From the NCBI GenBank assembly GCA_964386925.1, contig CAYLUU010000003.1:1-44017 (forward strand): 44,017 bases of DNA. The letters run 5' to 3'. Source of the DNA: CAG-791 sp964386925 (GTDB lineage Bacteria > Bacillota > Clostridia > Lachnospirales > Lachnospiraceae). This document shows positions 42,508 to 44,017 of the stretch, piece by piece (positions within the stretch are counted from its first letter, which is position 1; each line of letters opens with the position of its first letter). The notes under the pieces are model-generated. The model was given only the letters and a program-made list of their open reading frames with translations. It did not search any database and was not told where the DNA came from. The position numbers and the translations under genes are program-made.

Positions 42508-43869
42508 TCAAGCCTCTTCCCGCTTCAGGATTCTCCACACCATGAACAGGCAGTAGCACAGTGCGAGTCCCCAGGCCATCGGATTCGAAATGCAGATGCC
42601 AAAATATCCAAGGAACGCCACTGACAGCCATCCTCCGATGGTCCGTCCAACCAACTCTCCTACCCCCGAGATCACGGCCTGCACACTGTAGCCCAGTCCC
42701 TGCAGCGTGTTGCGGAAGATCATCAGGAACCCGTGCAGGAAGAACAGCACGCTGATCACCGCAAGGTACTCCACACCGCCGTCGTACACTGCTGTTCCCG
42801 TCTCTCCCAGGACCAGCTCCACCGCAAATCCTTTGGTCAGGAAGATCACGACATACACAATTCCGCAGTATACCAGCTGAATGAGGCACCCTTCCCGAAT
42901 TCCCTGTTTGATCCGATCGAGACGCCCCGCTCCGTGGTTCTGTCCCACATAGGTTGCCATGGCCATGCCGACGCTCTCCATCGGCAGTGTGAACATCTGC
43001 CGAATCTTCTCTCCTGCTGTCTGGGCCGCCACTGCAGTGCTTCCCAGCAGATTGATCGCATCCTGCATGATGACTGCCCCGATGGCCGACACCGAATATT
43101 CGAATCCCATCGGCAGCCCAACATAGGAAAGCCTTCCCAGATGCTTTCCCGAGATACGAAGATCCTGTGCATCAAAGTGTAAGTCCTCTTCCCTTGCCGT
43201 TCTGGCCAAAAACCACCACACGCACAGTACGCCGCTCACGCCCTGGCTGAACACCGTTGCAATGGCCGCGCCGTCTACTCCCATGTGTACGGGCACGATA
43301 AGCACCCAGTCCAGCACAATATTCAACACACTCGACACCAATAGAAAATAAAACGGATGCTGTGAGTCTCCCATCGAGCGCAACACACTGGACGCATAGT
43401 TGTACAGCACCGTCACCGGAATTCCCAGGAAAATAATCCGAATATACAGCACGGCATCTGCATACAGCTCCTCCGGCGTGTTGATCAGCCGCAGCAAAGG
43501 TCCTGCAATCAGTGCTGTTACAACTGTGAACACGATGCTGATAACAATTCCCAGAAAGGCACCGTTTACCAGATATTTGCGAAGCTCCTCCTTATTTTTC
43601 GCCCCGAAGGCCTCTGCCACCGGAATGCCGAAGCCTACACATGCCCCCTGCACAAAGCCCAGAATCAGGAAATTCAGCGAATAGGTCGTTCCAACGGCCC
43701 CCAGTGCGTTCGTTCCAAGGCACCGTCCTACAATCACCGTGTCCACAAAGCTGTAGAGTTGTTGAAACAACGTCCCCAGCACCAGCGGAAGTGCAAACCT
43801 CAGAATCTGAGTCAAAGGTCGTCCTGTTGTCAGATCACTTACTCCGGATCCGTTCTTTTTCTTCCCCAT
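42508..43869 (-). CDS. MATE-family efflux transporter
   Basis: Cation-coupled multidrug/toxin exporter, 453 residues with 12 hydrophobic segments in two related halves. The first half begins RPLTQILRFALPLVLGTLFQQLYSFVDTVIVGRCLG and has the NFLILGFVQGACVGFGIPVAEAFGAKN loop. The second half has LSYVGLPMGFEYSVSAIGAVIMQ and YVGQNHGAGRLDRIKQG. The polar N-terminus (MGKKKNGSG) and the GCGAGGA site support the start. The substrate cannot be predicted. Confidence 0.94.
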   Translation of the reverse strand: MGKKKNGSGVSDLTTGRPLTQILRFALPLVLGTLFQQLYSFVDTVIVGRCLGTNALGAVGTTYSLNFLILGFVQGACVGFGIPVAEAFGAKNKEELRKYLVNGAFLGIVISIVFTVVTALIAGPLLRLINTPEELYADAVLYIRIIFLGIPVTVLYNYASSVLRSMGDSQHPFYFLLVSSVLNIVLDWVLIVPVHMGVDGAAIATVFSQGVSGVLCVWWFLARTAREEDLHFDAQDLRISGKHLGRLSYVGLPMGFEYSVSAIGAVIMQDAINLLGSTAVAAQTAGEKIRQMFTLPMESVGMAMATYVGQNHGAGRLDRIKQGIREGCLIQLVYCGIVYVVIFLTKGFAVELVLGETGTAVYDGGVEYLAVISVLFFLHGFLMIFRNTLQGLGYSVQAVISGVGELVGRTIGGWLSVAFLGYFGICISNPMAWGLALCYCLFMVWRILKREEA

Positions 43870-43904
43870 ATCGTCCTCGCTTTTCCAAAATACATGTAAT
43901 TACT

Positions 43905-43975
43905 TAGCACCTACAACATGAAGCTGTCTGCAAGCAGCCAATTCATATTGGAATCGTCAGGCGCTAAATAGATTA
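43905..43975. repeat. Degenerate palindrome related to family A
   Basis: AGCACCT... at the left and AATCGTCAGGCGCTAAATAGAT at the right match the ends of the family A elements, with a CTGTCTGCAAGCAGCCAATTCA centre. Arm pairing is poorer than in the copies at 19.7 and 22.3 kb. It lies upstream of the MATE gene. Confidence 0.4.
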
Positions 43976-43982
43976 TATATAA

Positions 43983-44016
43983 CAAAAAAAGCAGATACCG
44001 AAACCAGTACCTGCTC
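43983..44016 (-). terminator. Terminator of a gene beyond the window edge
   Basis: On the minus strand AGCAGGTAC and GTATCTGCT pair (one G-T wobble) around a 9-base loop, followed by TTTTTTTG. It would end a minus-strand gene lying to the right of the window. Confidence 0.8.
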
Positions 44017-44017
44017 T

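Noticed and set aside
1..44017. CRISPR arrays, tRNA or rRNA genes, transposases, phage or toxin-antitoxin genes
   Set aside because: No regularly spaced repeats, cloverleaf-like sequences or recognisable mobile-element proteins were seen on either strand by reading; a tRNAscan or Infernal search would be decisive.

Overview
The window looks like a chromosome segment of a Gram-positive anaerobic Firmicute, most likely a gut Lachnospiraceae or relative. Evidence: the nusA-rnpM-L7Ae-infB-rbfA-nrnA-truB-ribF order typical of Clostridia, strong AGGAGG-type ribosome binding sites, an LplABC-type oligosaccharide importer with no ATPase of its own, and intracellular glycosidases. The taxon is inferred; there is no rRNA gene.

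Layout. (1) 1-15.3 kb, all on the minus strand, is a translation/RNA-metabolism block. In transcription order it holds rimP, nusA, rnpM, an L7Ae-like protein, infB, rbfA, nrnA, truB, ribF, a shikimate-kinase-like protein, rpsO, pnp and prfC. (2) 15.4-36 kb is a glucuronoarabinoxylan-utilisation locus. A GH67 alpha-glucuronidase, two permeases and a lipoprotein binding protein form an aldouronate uptake unit, followed by a DUF624-like membrane protein, a sorbitol/xylitol-type dehydrogenase and a GH3 beta-xylosidase. A divergent AraC regulator sits beside GH67. A second unit (GH43, SASA-type acetylesterase, large GH2) converges on it. None of the hydrolases shows a signal peptide, so the picture is import of decorated xylo-oligosaccharides followed by cytoplasmic removal of glucuronate, acetate, arabinose/xylose and galactose-type residues. 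(3) 36-40 kb holds a sodium:solute symporter plus an AprA-like flavoprotein and an 8-cysteine ferredoxin, a possible redox module of unknown substrate. (4) 40-44 kb holds UDP-galactopyranose mutase, an AEC permease and a MATE exporter.

Between genes the window is unusually rich in inverted repeats. Most notable are three copies of a 100-160 bp multi-hairpin element (19.9, 28.0 and 42.4 kb) whose outer arms differ in sequence between copies but stay self-complementary. There are also a family of roughly 65 bp palindromes, a 145 bp MITE-like element and a short GGAAACGCT palindrome family. The 100-N gap at 20.1 kb is flanked on both sides by the same 55 bases, so it is probably a scaffolding artefact rather than missing sequence.

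No tRNA, rRNA, CRISPR array, transposase or phage gene was recognised.
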